This document shows positions 56,641-64,000 of a DNA stretch of 64,000 nt, in pieces. The notes below the pieces were generated by a model. It did no database searches. It was not told the DNA's origin and worked only from the letters and a program-made list of their open reading frames with translations. Both the position numbers and the translations under genes were made by a program. Origin of the DNA: Methylobacter tundripaludum (GTDB lineage: Bacteria; Pseudomonadota; Gammaproteobacteria; Methylococcales; Methylomonadaceae). Position 1 is the first letter of the stretch. Each line of letters starts with the position of its first letter. Where the stretch lies: assembly GCF_002934365.1 (NCBI RefSeq), contig NZ_PTIY01000016.1, positions 1 through 64,000 on the forward strand, in the 5' to 3' direction.

Positions 56641-56935
56641 CGCCGGTACCCAAGCGGTGGAAAACGTGTTCGGTCACTTCGGCGCCATTTTCCAGGTGTT
56701 CGCTGACGATGCGTTCCAGCACCGACTCGTCGGTACAGGAATACCAGACGCCTTCAGGATAAACGACCAGGATCGGCCCGTTTTTGCAGACCGCAAAACA
56801 GTTGGAGCGGGTGCGTTTGACTTTAAGCTCGGGGCGGGCGTCGATTTTTCGGCCCAGCTGTTGAAAGGCGGTTTCGTTGTTTCCAGAGCAGCGCGGGCCT
56901 GTACACATCAATACGTGTCTGTTGTGGGTTCTCAT
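56633..56935 (-). CDS. Thioredoxin-like [2Fe-2S] ferredoxin
   Basis: This 100-residue protein starts [20 protein letters not shown] at 56935 (ATGA overlap with cbtA). Four cysteines lie in CTGPRC and [21 protein letters not shown], the pattern of thioredoxin-fold [2Fe-2S] ferredoxins seen in cobalamin operons. It may supply electrons for corrin ring reductions or cobalt reduction; that is inference from context. It overlaps cobN by eight bases. Confidence 0.88.
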   Translation of the reverse strand: MRTHNRHVLMCTGPRCSGNNETAFQQLGRKIDARPELKVKRTRSNCFAVCKNGPILVVYPEGVWYSCTDESVLERIVSEHLENGAEVTEHVFHRLGTGDA

Positions 56936-57600
56936 GACTCTTTTTTGTAAAACTGCCCCATCAAACCGCCGATAGTCAGCCAAAAGACCGCATTGGCAAA
57001 AACGGTGGCGGTTATAAAAGATTGCGCCAATTCGGCTGGCGCGGCGCTGCTGTGAACGTCCGGCTGCGGCGCACCGATTAAATGAGGCGCTACGAGTAAC
57101 ACCGCACCGAAAAACTTATAGGTCCTGGTAAGGGCAAAAGCCAGCAGAGACAGGCCGAAGCCGGTATCAAGCACCGTTATCAGCCACCAGCTTTGCCGGT
57201 CTGCCAGTTTGGCGGCTTCGGTACCGGGAACTTCCGGCGGCAAGCCTAAAGACGGCGCAACGAAAAAAGTCAGATAACCTGCCAGTCCCCACAACAGTCC
57301 CATGCGCCAATGGCTGGGGCGGCCGCGCAAACACATGACCGCGCCAATCAACAAGGCAAAACCCACGCCCAAGCCGATATTGGCTACTGCGGTAAAAAAC
57401 GTCCGTTCCCAGCCGTTTCCAGGCTGCCAGTCGTGGTGTTCGTGGGTATTGGCAACGGCCGCAGCTTCCTCGTACACTTCGGCCTGGAGCAATGTCGGGA
57501 GGACTTGGATTTGTTGAACGGCGGTTAGTAATAGACCCGCCAGTAAGCCCGTCCAGAGAGCCGCAACAACAAGCTCTCTGAAGGTGGTCAGATTAAACAT
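56932..57600 (-). CDS. cbtA: Cobalt transporter subunit CbtA
   Basis: This 222-residue membrane protein has about five to six segments. It starts MFNLTTFRELVVAALWTGLLAGL at 57600, where the ATG overlaps the cbtB stop (TAATG). YEEAAAV with THEHHDW near the start of the loop, GLLWGLAGYLTFFVAPSLGLPPEVPG and the terminal segment match CbtA. CbtA and CbtB are B12-regulated proteins thought to import cobalt. Confidence 0.92.
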   Translation of the reverse strand: MFNLTTFRELVVAALWTGLLAGLLLTAVQQIQVLPTLLQAEVYEEAAAVANTHEHHDWQPGNGWERTFFTAVANIGLGVGFALLIGAVMCLRGRPSHWRMGLLWGLAGYLTFFVAPSLGLPPEVPGTEAAKLADRQSWWLITVLDTGFGLSLLAFALTRTYKFFGAVLLVAPHLIGAPQPDVHSSAAPAELAQSFITATVFANAVFWLTIGGLMGQFYKKES

Positions 57601-57797
57601 TAATGGCACGGAAAACTGGCGGAATGGCGTCCATCATGGGCAGCGTTATGCAGTTGTGCGGCTTCTGCGAAACCGGCGGCATACAGCAGTCCCAAGCCCA
57701 GCATGCCGGCCAGCATGGCGGGCAGGATTCTGTCTTTTAAGGCTTCAGAGCGGGTTGGTGTTTGAGAGTTATCGAGCAAAACAGGTGTTGATGACAT
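57600..57797 (-). CDS. cbtB: Cobalt transporter subunit CbtB
   Basis: This 65-residue protein starts MSSTPVLLDNSQTP at 57797 with AGGAG upstream; an open frame upstream runs through the riboswitch and is rejected. One membrane segment (ILPAMLAGMLGLGLLYAAGF) is followed by a metal-binding tail HNAAHDGRHSASFPCH, the CbtB signature. It is the first gene of the long cobalamin operon. Confidence 0.93.
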   Translation of the reverse strand: MSSTPVLLDNSQTPTRSEALKDRILPAMLAGMLGLGLLYAAGFAEAAQLHNAAHDGRHSASFPCH

Positions 57798-57939
57798 GTG
57801 TTTTCTCCTGGGTAAAGAGACAGTAAAGCCGGTAACGTTGCCGGCGGAAATAATCTGTACAGGGAGAAAGTGCAGGACGGACGCGAAGGAGAGCAATCCA
57901 TCTGAGCGCCCTCCGCGCACAAATTTGATTATCACTTCA

Positions 57940-58140
57940 GGCCGGTCTCCGGGCTTGCAAGTTGAAAGCTAATGCTCGCGCTTTCAAGGTTAGCGCCTTC
58001 CCATGTATGACACAGTGGCGTTTACCAACCTTTTACTTGTTTACCGTTGCGGGGGCAGCGCAGGCTTTGTTTGCATCTCGAGCAAACTCACCAACTTCCC
58101 GTTTCAATTCTGCGGACAATAGTCCATGAATACCTAAAAG
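57940..58140 (-). promoter_or_regulatory. Cobalamin riboswitch of the biosynthetic operon
   Basis: On the minus strand, AAACGGGAAGTTGGTGAG, GCTGCCCCCGCAACGG, the B12 box GCCACTG and AAGCCCGGAGACCGGCC mark a complete cobalamin aptamer. Compared with the two receptor riboswitches it has a different peripheral stem, so it is not part of that duplication. It probably controls about 18 kb from cbtB to cobB. Confidence 0.93.
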
Positions 58141-58156
58141 CAAGTTATACCGGGCC

Positions 58157-58185
58157 AGTATATTCACTCGATAAAGAACTAGCAA
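58157..58185 (-). promoter_or_regulatory. Sigma70-type promoter of the cobalamin operon
   Basis: TTGCTA, a 17-base spacer and TATACT on the minus strand, just upstream of the riboswitch. Position and spacing match the promoters of the two receptor leaders. Confidence 0.65.
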
Positions 58186-58226
58186 GTTTGAGTCATTGTT
58201 GATGAAGACTTAATTCAACACAGCAA

Positions 58227-58691
58227 GGCTTTATCCGCTGAACGATGCTAAAAGTGCTGGCAGTTTCCCGCCTAATGACCGATTACACAAAAATCCTTAT
58301 GCCCTCTGGCGTCCGTCCGTTTAACAATGGAAAGGTTCCAGTTGAACATGTTTTTCGCCCATTCGACTAAAACACCGCTATAACCGCCATCCGCCCAAAT
58401 TACACCCAAGGCCGCAAACATCGCATACAGCCGGATCATGAGCAACCGAGCGCCGCGCCGGTCTTGTATACCCGCTGAATGAACGCACACCGCCAGCAGA
58501 TTTCCCATCGTATCGACAGCAATATGGCGTTTCCTCCCTTTAACCTTTTTACCCGCGTCAAAACCTCGTTGCTCGCCTGGTCCCGTTGTTTTTACCGATT
58601 GTGCATCAATAATAGCCGCTGTCGGTCGAGCATTTTTACCGGATTGGATTCGGTAGGTTTCACGACAGAGCGTTAATGCCTTATCCCATAC
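58227..58691 (-). pseudogene. IS5-family transposase remnant
   Basis: A frame from about 58691 reads VWDKALTLCRETYRIQSGKN, then AAIIDAQSVKTTGPGEQRGFDAGKKVKGRKRHIAVDTMG and VIWADGGYSGVLVEWAK. These are the first and second catalytic Asp regions of IS5-type DDE transposases. It hits a stop after KDFCVIGH at 58272; in the next frame VIRRETASTF resembles the third (Glu) motif. The N-terminus, the frame and both ends are lost. The rest of 58186-58904 shows no other gene. Confidence 0.8.
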
Positions 58692-58904
58692 TCCAGAGAG
58701 TTTCCATCATTTTGGTTTTTAAACTGCTTCTAACATCAGTCATTAAGTTAAAAGCTCAACGCTCTAAAAAAATGATTAGGCGGCAGCCGGACGAATTTAT
58801 CGACAATGCTATGAGGAAAAAATGACAAGCAATCGTCTACGCTGTATTGGAGTCATTCAGGTCCAGACTGCATAGAGTTTTCCACAGACATCAAGGAACA
58901 GTTT

Positions 58905-59471
58905 ATGAATCAATTACAGCTGATCGACGCTGCGAAAGCGGGCGATATTTATTGGGTGCAATCTTTAATTGAAACCGGCGAGGATTTGGAACAAAAAGAC
59001 GACTACGGCTGGACGGCGTTGAATTGGGCTGCCGGTTGCGGCAACCTGGCCATAGTACGAACTTTACTCGAAGCAGGGGCCAATGCGGTTAACAGCGGCC
59101 GCGATCTCCGAACGCCTTATCGAATCGCGTTGGCGGCCGCCCAAGTGGAAGTCGCGGCCCTACTGCAACAAGCGGAGCAAAACAGCGGCATGAAGCCGGA
59201 AAGTCCTGAGCGTCCGTATTGCAAGGCCTACCCAGTCAAAGCGTTTGATAGCAACCCGGTTGGCTGGCAGGCGCGGCCAGCGCTGGCTGATGATGCGGTC
59301 GTCTACCTGCATCAGGATTTTAGCGTTACAACGTCGATGTGGCATGGAGAAGGCGTCTTGTTTGACCGGGTTTCTGACGCTTGGCAAAGTTATTGCCGGG
59401 ATATACTGGGTTTTTACGTGCCGACCGATTTGGAACTAGCCACCGATTATCGGCAATGCAAGCCTCAATAA
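58905..59471 (+). CDS. Ankyrin-repeat protein
   Basis: This 188-residue soluble protein has two or three ankyrin repeats at residues 1-93 (DAAKAGDIYWVQSLIETGEDLEQKDDYGWTALNWAAGCGNLAIVRTLLEAGA). The C-terminal 90 residues (YPVKAFDSNPVGWQARPALADDAVVYLHQDFSVTTSMW) are not a domain I know. ATG at 58905 has GGAACAG upstream. It lies 133 bases before the NRPS gene on the same strand and may be unrelated to it. Confidence 0.8.
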   Translation: MNQLQLIDAAKAGDIYWVQSLIETGEDLEQKDDYGWTALNWAAGCGNLAIVRTLLEAGANAVNSGRDLRTPYRIALAAAQVEVAALLQQAEQNSGMKPESPERPYCKAYPVKAFDSNPVGWQARPALADDAVVYLHQDFSVTTSMWHGEGVLFDRVSDAWQSYCRDILGFYVPTDLELATDYRQCKPQ

Positions 59472-59604
59472 GGCTGTCAAATACAGACACAACTGCCTGC
59501 CGGAATAACGTGCTTTTAAATAAAAATAAGGGTGTGCGCGAGGCGGCGGTTCCAGCCTAAGACTGCAATTCAACAGACGACTCATTCAACGAGAGTAGGC
59601 AGAT

Positions 59605-62600
59605 ATGTTAAACAAACAACACAGTTTTGACTGCGTCGATAACGATGCATTACCAGACAACGCGGCTTCCCTGGTTGCTTTATTAAATTTGCGGGCGGAG
59701 CGGCAAGCCCTGCATACGGCTTATACGTTCATGGAGAATGGCGAACGCCCCCTCGGATCGATAACATACGGCGAGTTGGACTTGCAGGCCAGACAGCTGG
59801 CCGTGCAATTGCAGGAACTGGGTATGCGGGGCGAACGCGCCATCTTGCTCTATCCGCCGGGTTTGGATTATATCGTGGCGTTTTTCGCCTGTTTATATGG
59901 CGGTTTGATTGCAGTACCGGCCTATCCGCCGACCAACGGCCGGCATATGCCCAGGTTGCAGGCGATCATCGATGACAGCCAGGCGGCTGTGATACTCAGC
60001 ACACAGAGCGTCGCCAATGCGGTGCGTCAATTCCCTGTCGGCTCTTCTGATTTGTTAGATAAGCATTGGCTGGTTACCGACAATCTTGCCAACGGCGATG
60101 CAAGCGCCTGGCGTTTGCCGGCATTGCGCGACGATGACCCGGCTTTTCTGCAATACACCTCGGGTTCCACCGGCAACGCCAAGGGCGTGATGATCAGCCA
60201 CGGCAATCTGATGGCGAATCAGCAATTGATCAAACGCCGCTTCGGCCACAATGCCCATTCGACGGTGGTCGGTTGGTTGCCGCTGTACCACGACATGGGC
60301 TTGATCGGCAATGTCATGCAGCCGTTATATTGCGGAACCAGCGCTATTTTAATGTCGCCGATGGCGTTCCTGGAAAAACCCGTCCGTTGGCTGCAAGCGA
60401 TCAGCGATTACCGCGCCCATACCAGCGGCGGGCCGAATTTTGCGTTCGAGCTGTGCGCGCAAAAAATCTCGGCCGAAGAAAAAGCCGGCTTGGATCTTAG
60501 CAGCTGGCAATTGGCTTTTAACGGCGCCGAACCGATTAACCCGGATACCTTGGATCGTTTTGCCGCCGCTTTTGCAGAATGCGGATTTAGCCGCGAGGCT
60601 TTTTATCCCTGTTACGGTTTGGCGGAAGCGACCTTGCTGGCTACCGGCGGCGATAAGAATGCCGAACCCATAGTCGCGTCTTTTGACAAGAACGGTCTGG
60701 AACAAGGCAAAGCACAGCAGGTCATCGATGATCAGACAGCCCGACGCCTGGTCGGCTGCGGCAAGATAGCCACCGACGCCGCGCAGCGGATTAGGATCGT
60801 CGATCCTGAGTCCGGCGAATTATGCAGCGATGGCCGGATCGGCGAGATTCAGCTTGGCGGCCCCAGCATCAGCCTGGGCTATTGGCAAAATGCGCTAGCC
60901 ACCGGGCAGGCTTTTGTCGGCGACAGCAACGGCCAATGGCTGCGCACCGGCGATTTAGGCTTTATTGAAGACGACGAATTGTTCGTTTCCGGACGGTTGA
61001 AGGATTTGATCATTATCCGCGGCCGTAACTATTACCCGCACGACCTGGAATACGCGGCCGAAGCCGCGACCGATGCCTTAAATCCCGGCTGTGCGGCCGC
61101 TTTTGCCGTCAGCGGAGGCGACAGCGAAAAGCTGATCGTATTGGCGGAATTAAAGCGCAACCGCTTAAGACAGGCCGACTACAAGGCCGAATTCGCCGCG
61201 ATACGCACCCGGCTGGTCGAAGAATGCGGCATACAGGTCGACACCGTGATGTTGCTGAAGCCGGGCTCGATCCTGAAAACCAGCAGCGGTAAAATCAGGC
61301 GCTCGGCTTGCCGGCAGGCTTTTGAACAGCAGCAGTTTAAAGCGGTCGCCGTCGATGCGTTGGACGGTGTAACTCAAGGCGGCGGCAGTGACGCGTCGGC
61401 TAAACCGGGGATTAGCCTGGAACGGGCTTTACTGAGGCAGGCTTTGCTGTCGATTGACGACGCCGAAGGCGCACAGCTGCTGGCACAGTATCTGGCCGAA
61501 AAGGCGGCGACCCTGTCCGGCTTGGCCGTCGAAGTCGTGGACATAACGCAATCGCTGACCGGCTTGGGCATGGACTCGCTGAAAGCGGTGGAACTGAAAT
61601 ACTTTATCGACGAGCTGTTGGCTATCGATTTGCCGGTTATGCATTTGCTCGGCAATCAGTCGCTGGGCGAGTGCGCGGAACAGGCGTTGAAACTGGCCAA
61701 GACAGCGCAGGCGCAAATTGCGCCGGCACCGGTCAAAGACGACGGCGAACAGCCGCTCTCCTATGGGCAGCAGGCGCTGTGGACCGTCAACCGGATAGAA
61801 GCGGGCAGCTCGCTATATAACATGTCGGTTGCGATACATGTCCGCGCCAAGCTCGATAAAACGGCGGTACGGGATGCATTGGCGGCACTATTCGAGCGTC
61901 ATGCGCAATTGCGCAGCGGCTTTCGGCTTAACCAACACAGCCGGATCGTGCGCATCCCGCTGACGGAATTACAGCCCCGGTTCGCCGAGATCAGTTGCGA
62001 CGATGCGCGGCAACGCAGTGAAAATATCGCCGCTTTCGTGCATGAACCGTTCGATTTGGCGAATGAACCGTTACTGGTTGCAGCGGTGTTCAGTTGCGCC
62101 GACGACGATCAGGTGCTGGTGTTTTGCGCGCATCACATCGCCGTCGATTTCCGCTCGTTCACGATTTTGCTGGAAGAATTCAAGACGCTTTATCTGGGAC
62201 AGGTAGCCGGGCGTACCCCGGATCTGCCGAATTTGGCGGCGAGTTACGGCGATTATGTCGCCTGGCAATCAGCCTACTTGGCCGATCAGCGCGCAGAGCA
62301 GGACTGGCAATACTGGCGAGACCGGTTGTCCGGCGAATTGCCTAGGCTGGCATTGCCTGCCGAGCGGCAGACGGCCGGCTCGCGGTCATGCCGGGGCCGC
62401 TCGGAAAATCTTAATATCGCGCCGGATACCCTGCAAAAGCTTAAACGACTGGCCGCAGAGCAGCACACGACCCTGTATGCGTTGTTGCTAACGGTGTTTA
62501 AAACCCTGCTTTACCGCTACAGCGGCCAACAGGACATCATTGTCGGCTCGCCGACGCTGGGCAGGCCAAAAAAAGAGTTCGCCGATACCGTCGGTTATTT

Positions 62601-64000
62601 CGTCAACCCGGTGGCGCTGCGTTCGCACCCTGCCGCCGGACAGCGTTTTAGCGATTATTTAGCCGAGGTCAACGCTACCGTATTGGGCGCTATGGAGCAT
62701 CAGCATTACCCGTTTTCGCTGCTGGTGGAAAAATTGCAGCCTGAGCGCGATCAGGGGCCGTCGGCGTTTTACCGGGTGTGGTTCGGATTGCAAAGCGGCA
62801 CCGACCCTGCATCGGCCGCAGCCGGGCTGGCGCTGGGCATACCCGGCATAGCGCTGGATTGGGCGGGGCTGCTGGCCGAAAGTTATGCGTTGGAGGATGT
62901 CGCCGTACAATTCGATCTTACCTTGCTGATGGCGGAGACTGCGCAGGGTTTGGCCGCCTCGTTCCAATACCGTAGCGATCTGCTGTCCCGTTCTGTGGTT
63001 TTAAGGCTTATCGGCCATTTCCAATGCCTGCTGCACGGCATACTTGCCAATCCCTCCGGCCGGTTGTCGGAGCTGCCGCTGCTGACCGTGCCGGAACGCA
63101 AACAGCTGTCGGCCTGGAATGAAACCGGTTCCGGTTACCCGCGTAACGGCACGGTACACAGCGTTTTCGAAGCCGTCGCCCGGCAACAACCGCACGCGGC
63201 AGCCCTGGTTTATCAGGAAACGCGCCTTAGCTATGCCGAGCTTAATGCGCAGGCCAACCGTCTGGCGCATCGCCTTCTGGCGCAAGGTGCGGGGCCGGAA
63301 AAACGCATCGCCTTATGCATTCCGCGCAGCGCTGAATTGGTCGTTGGCATATTGGCCATCCTCAAAGCCGGCGCGGTTTACGTGCCGATCGATCCCGCCT
63401 ATCCCAAAGAGCGGCTGACGTACTTGATGCAGGATGCCGGTTGCGAATTTCTACTGACCGGTACCGCGTTGCTGCCTAGCCTAGACTGCGGCGGTATGGC
63501 GACGATTTGCATCGATAATGTTGACGCCTACGTCGGTTGCAGCAGCGATAACCCCGAAATACCGTTGCATGCGGATAACGCGGCTTATGTCATTTACACT
63601 TCGGGATCGACCGGAAAACCCAAAGGCGTGGTGGTCGGCCACGGCAACCTGATGCACTCGACCTGGGCCCGAGGCGCTTATTACCGGGAGCCGGTCGGCT
63701 GTTATCTGCTGCTGTCGTCGTTCGCGTTCGACAGTTCGGTGGCGGGCATTTTTTGGACCTTGAGCCAGGGCGGCTGTTTGTGCTTGCCGGAGGATAGCCG
63801 GATCAAGGATCCGGTCGCTTTGGGCGCGCTGATCGAATACCGGCGGGTAACGCATATATTGGCGTTGCCGTCGCTGTACGAACTGTTGCTGGAGCATGTA
63901 CCCACGGCTGCACTGAAAACATTGAATACCGTTATCGTTGCCGGAGAAGCCTGCACCAATCCGCTGACTGAATTGCATTTCAAACGTCTGCCCGATACCG
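59605..64000 (+). CDS. Lipopeptide-type nonribosomal peptide synthetase, 5' part (FAAL-ACP-C-A...)
   Basis: An open frame of at least 1465 codons starts at ATG 59605 and runs off the window. Residues about 20-600 are a fatty acyl-AMP ligase (QYTSGSTGNAKGV, WLPLYHDMGLIG, GGPNFAFELC, LRTGDLGF). A carrier domain follows with the phosphopantetheine Ser658 in LGMDSLKAVEL. A condensation domain from about 717 has the active site HHIAVDF (843-849). An adenylation domain from about 1170 has YTSGSTGKPKGVVVGHGN (1331 on); the window ends before its remaining core motifs. This layout loads a fatty acid and joins it to an amino acid, so the product should be an N-acylated peptide. Adenylation specificity cannot be read because key positions lie outside. 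Confidence 0.92.
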   Translation, partial: MLNKQHSFDCVDNDALPDNAASLVALLNLRAERQALHTAYTFMENGERPLGSITYGELDLQARQLAVQLQELGMRGERAILLYPPGLDYIVAFFACLYGGLIAVPAYPPTNGRHMPRLQAIIDDSQAAVILSTQSVANAVRQFPVGSSDLLDKHWLVTDNLANGDASAWRLPALRDDDPAFLQYTSGSTGNAKGVMISHGNLMANQQLIKRRFGHNAHSTVVGWLPLYHDMGLIGNVMQPLYCGTSAILMSPMAFLEKPVRWLQAISDYRAHTSGGPNFAFELCAQKISAEEKAGLDLSSWQLAFNGAEPINPDTLDRFAAAFAECGFSREAFYPCYGLAEATLLATGGDKNAEPIVASFDKNGLEQGKAQQVIDDQTARRLVGCGKIATDAAQRIRIVDPESGELCSDGRIGEIQLGGPSISLGYWQNALATGQAFVGDSNGQWLRTGDLGFIEDDELFVSGRLKDLIIIRGRNYYPHDLEYAAEAATDALNPGCAAAFAVSGGDSEKLIVLAELKRNRLRQADYKAEFAAIRTRLVEECGIQVDTVMLLKPGSILKTSSGKIRRSACRQAFEQQQFKAVAVDALDGVTQGGGSDASAKPGISLERALLRQALLSIDDAEGAQLLAQYLAEKAATLSGLAVEVVDITQSLTGLGMDSLKAVELKYFIDELLAIDLPVMHLLGNQSLGECAEQALKLAKTAQAQIAPAPVKDDGEQPLSYGQQALWTVNRIEAGSSLYNMSVAIHVRAKLDKTAVRDALAALFERHAQLRSGFRLNQHSRIVRIPLTELQPRFAEISCDDARQRSENIAAFVHEPFDLANEPLLVAAVFSCADDDQVLVFCAHHIAVDFRSFTILLEEFKTLYLGQVAGRTPDLPNLAASYGDYVAWQSAYLADQRAEQDWQYWRDRLSGELPRLALPAERQTAGSRSCRGRSENLNIAPDTLQKLKRLAAEQHTTLYALLLTVFKTLLYRYSGQQDIIVGSPTLGRPKKEFADTVGYFVNPVALRSHPAAGQRFSDYLAEVNATVLGAMEHQHYPFSLLVEKLQPERDQGPSAFYRVWFGLQSGTDPASAAAGLALGIPGIALDWAGLLAESYALEDVAVQFDLTLLMAETAQGLAASFQYRSDLLSRSVVLRLIGHFQCLLHGILANPSGRLSELPLLTVPERKQLSAWNETGSGYPRNGTVHSVFEAVARQQPHAAALVYQETRLSYAELNAQANRLAHRLLAQGAGPEKRIALCIPRSAELVVGILAILKAGAVYVPIDPAYPKERLTYLMQDAGCEFLLTGTALLPSLDCGGMATICIDNVDAYVGCSSDNPEIPLHADNAAYVIYTSGSTGKPKGVVVGHGNLMHSTWARGAYYREPVGCYLLLSSFAFDSSVAGIFWTLSQGGCLCLPEDSRIKDPVALGALIEYRRVTHILALPSLYELLLEHVPTAALKTLNTVIVAGEACTNPLTELHFKRLPDT

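Noticed and set aside
58479-58676. 65-codon plus-strand frame in the IS remnant
   Set aside because: It is antisense to the transposase frame, which has recognisable catalytic motifs.

Overview
The window reads as a gammaproteobacterial chromosome, probably a methanotroph-like Methylococcales. That assignment is inferred from gene content and the look of the small hypothetical proteins; no methane or methanol oxidation gene lies here. Genes are dense, with many ATGA and TAATG overlaps. The first 1.3 kb and the stretch around 34.9-37.0 kb are visibly more AT-rich than the rest.

Layout. 0.1-1.3 kb: an AT-rich two-gene cassette, a HEPN-like protein followed by a frameshifted DUF6037-like gene. 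1.5-7.0 kb: a corrinoid uptake island on the minus strand, with a BtuM-like membrane protein, BtuB and a second TonB-dependent receptor. Each receptor has its own cobalamin riboswitch and promoter, and the two leaders are near-identical copies. 7.2-24.8 kb: housekeeping and small genes (GspE/PilB-type ATPase, a phospholipid-type trio, kdsB, alaC-like, hom-thrC, recJ, a parvulin lipoprotein, bolA/yciI/yciB, accA). 24.8-32.9 kb: tilS, pyrG, kdsA, eno, ftsB, ispD, ispF, truD. 33.1-39.5 kb: a NodU/CmcH-type carbamoyltransferase, an unrecognised membrane protein, an HPF protein with a cold-shock-like tail, and a Lon-like protease.

39.5-58.1 kb: one long minus-strand cobalamin operon behind a third riboswitch. 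Its order is cbtB, cbtA, 2Fe-2S ferredoxin, cobN, a ChlI-ChlD fusion, cbiE, a cbiX-cbiC fusion, cbiD, cobI, cobM, cbiG, a cobJ-cobK fusion, cobW, cobB. It combines an early CbiX-type chelatase and the anaerobic-style CbiG and CbiD with a late-type CobN chelatase. I see no cbiT, cobQ, cobD, cobS, cobU or cobA/btuR here. With the uptake island, the window covers corrinoid import, cobalt import and most of corrin ring synthesis, all apparently under B12 feedback. 58.2-64 kb: an IS5-family remnant, an ankyrin protein, and the start of a lipopeptide-type NRPS (FAAL, carrier, condensation, adenylation) cut by the window end.

A second theme is repeats. Several families of palindromic intergenic repeats fill the gaps, some nested in one another. 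Some have entered genes: they supply the start codon and first codons of tilS, the C-terminal tail of cbiD, and an in-frame insertion in cobN flanked by a diverged direct duplication. I found no tRNA, rRNA or CRISPR array.
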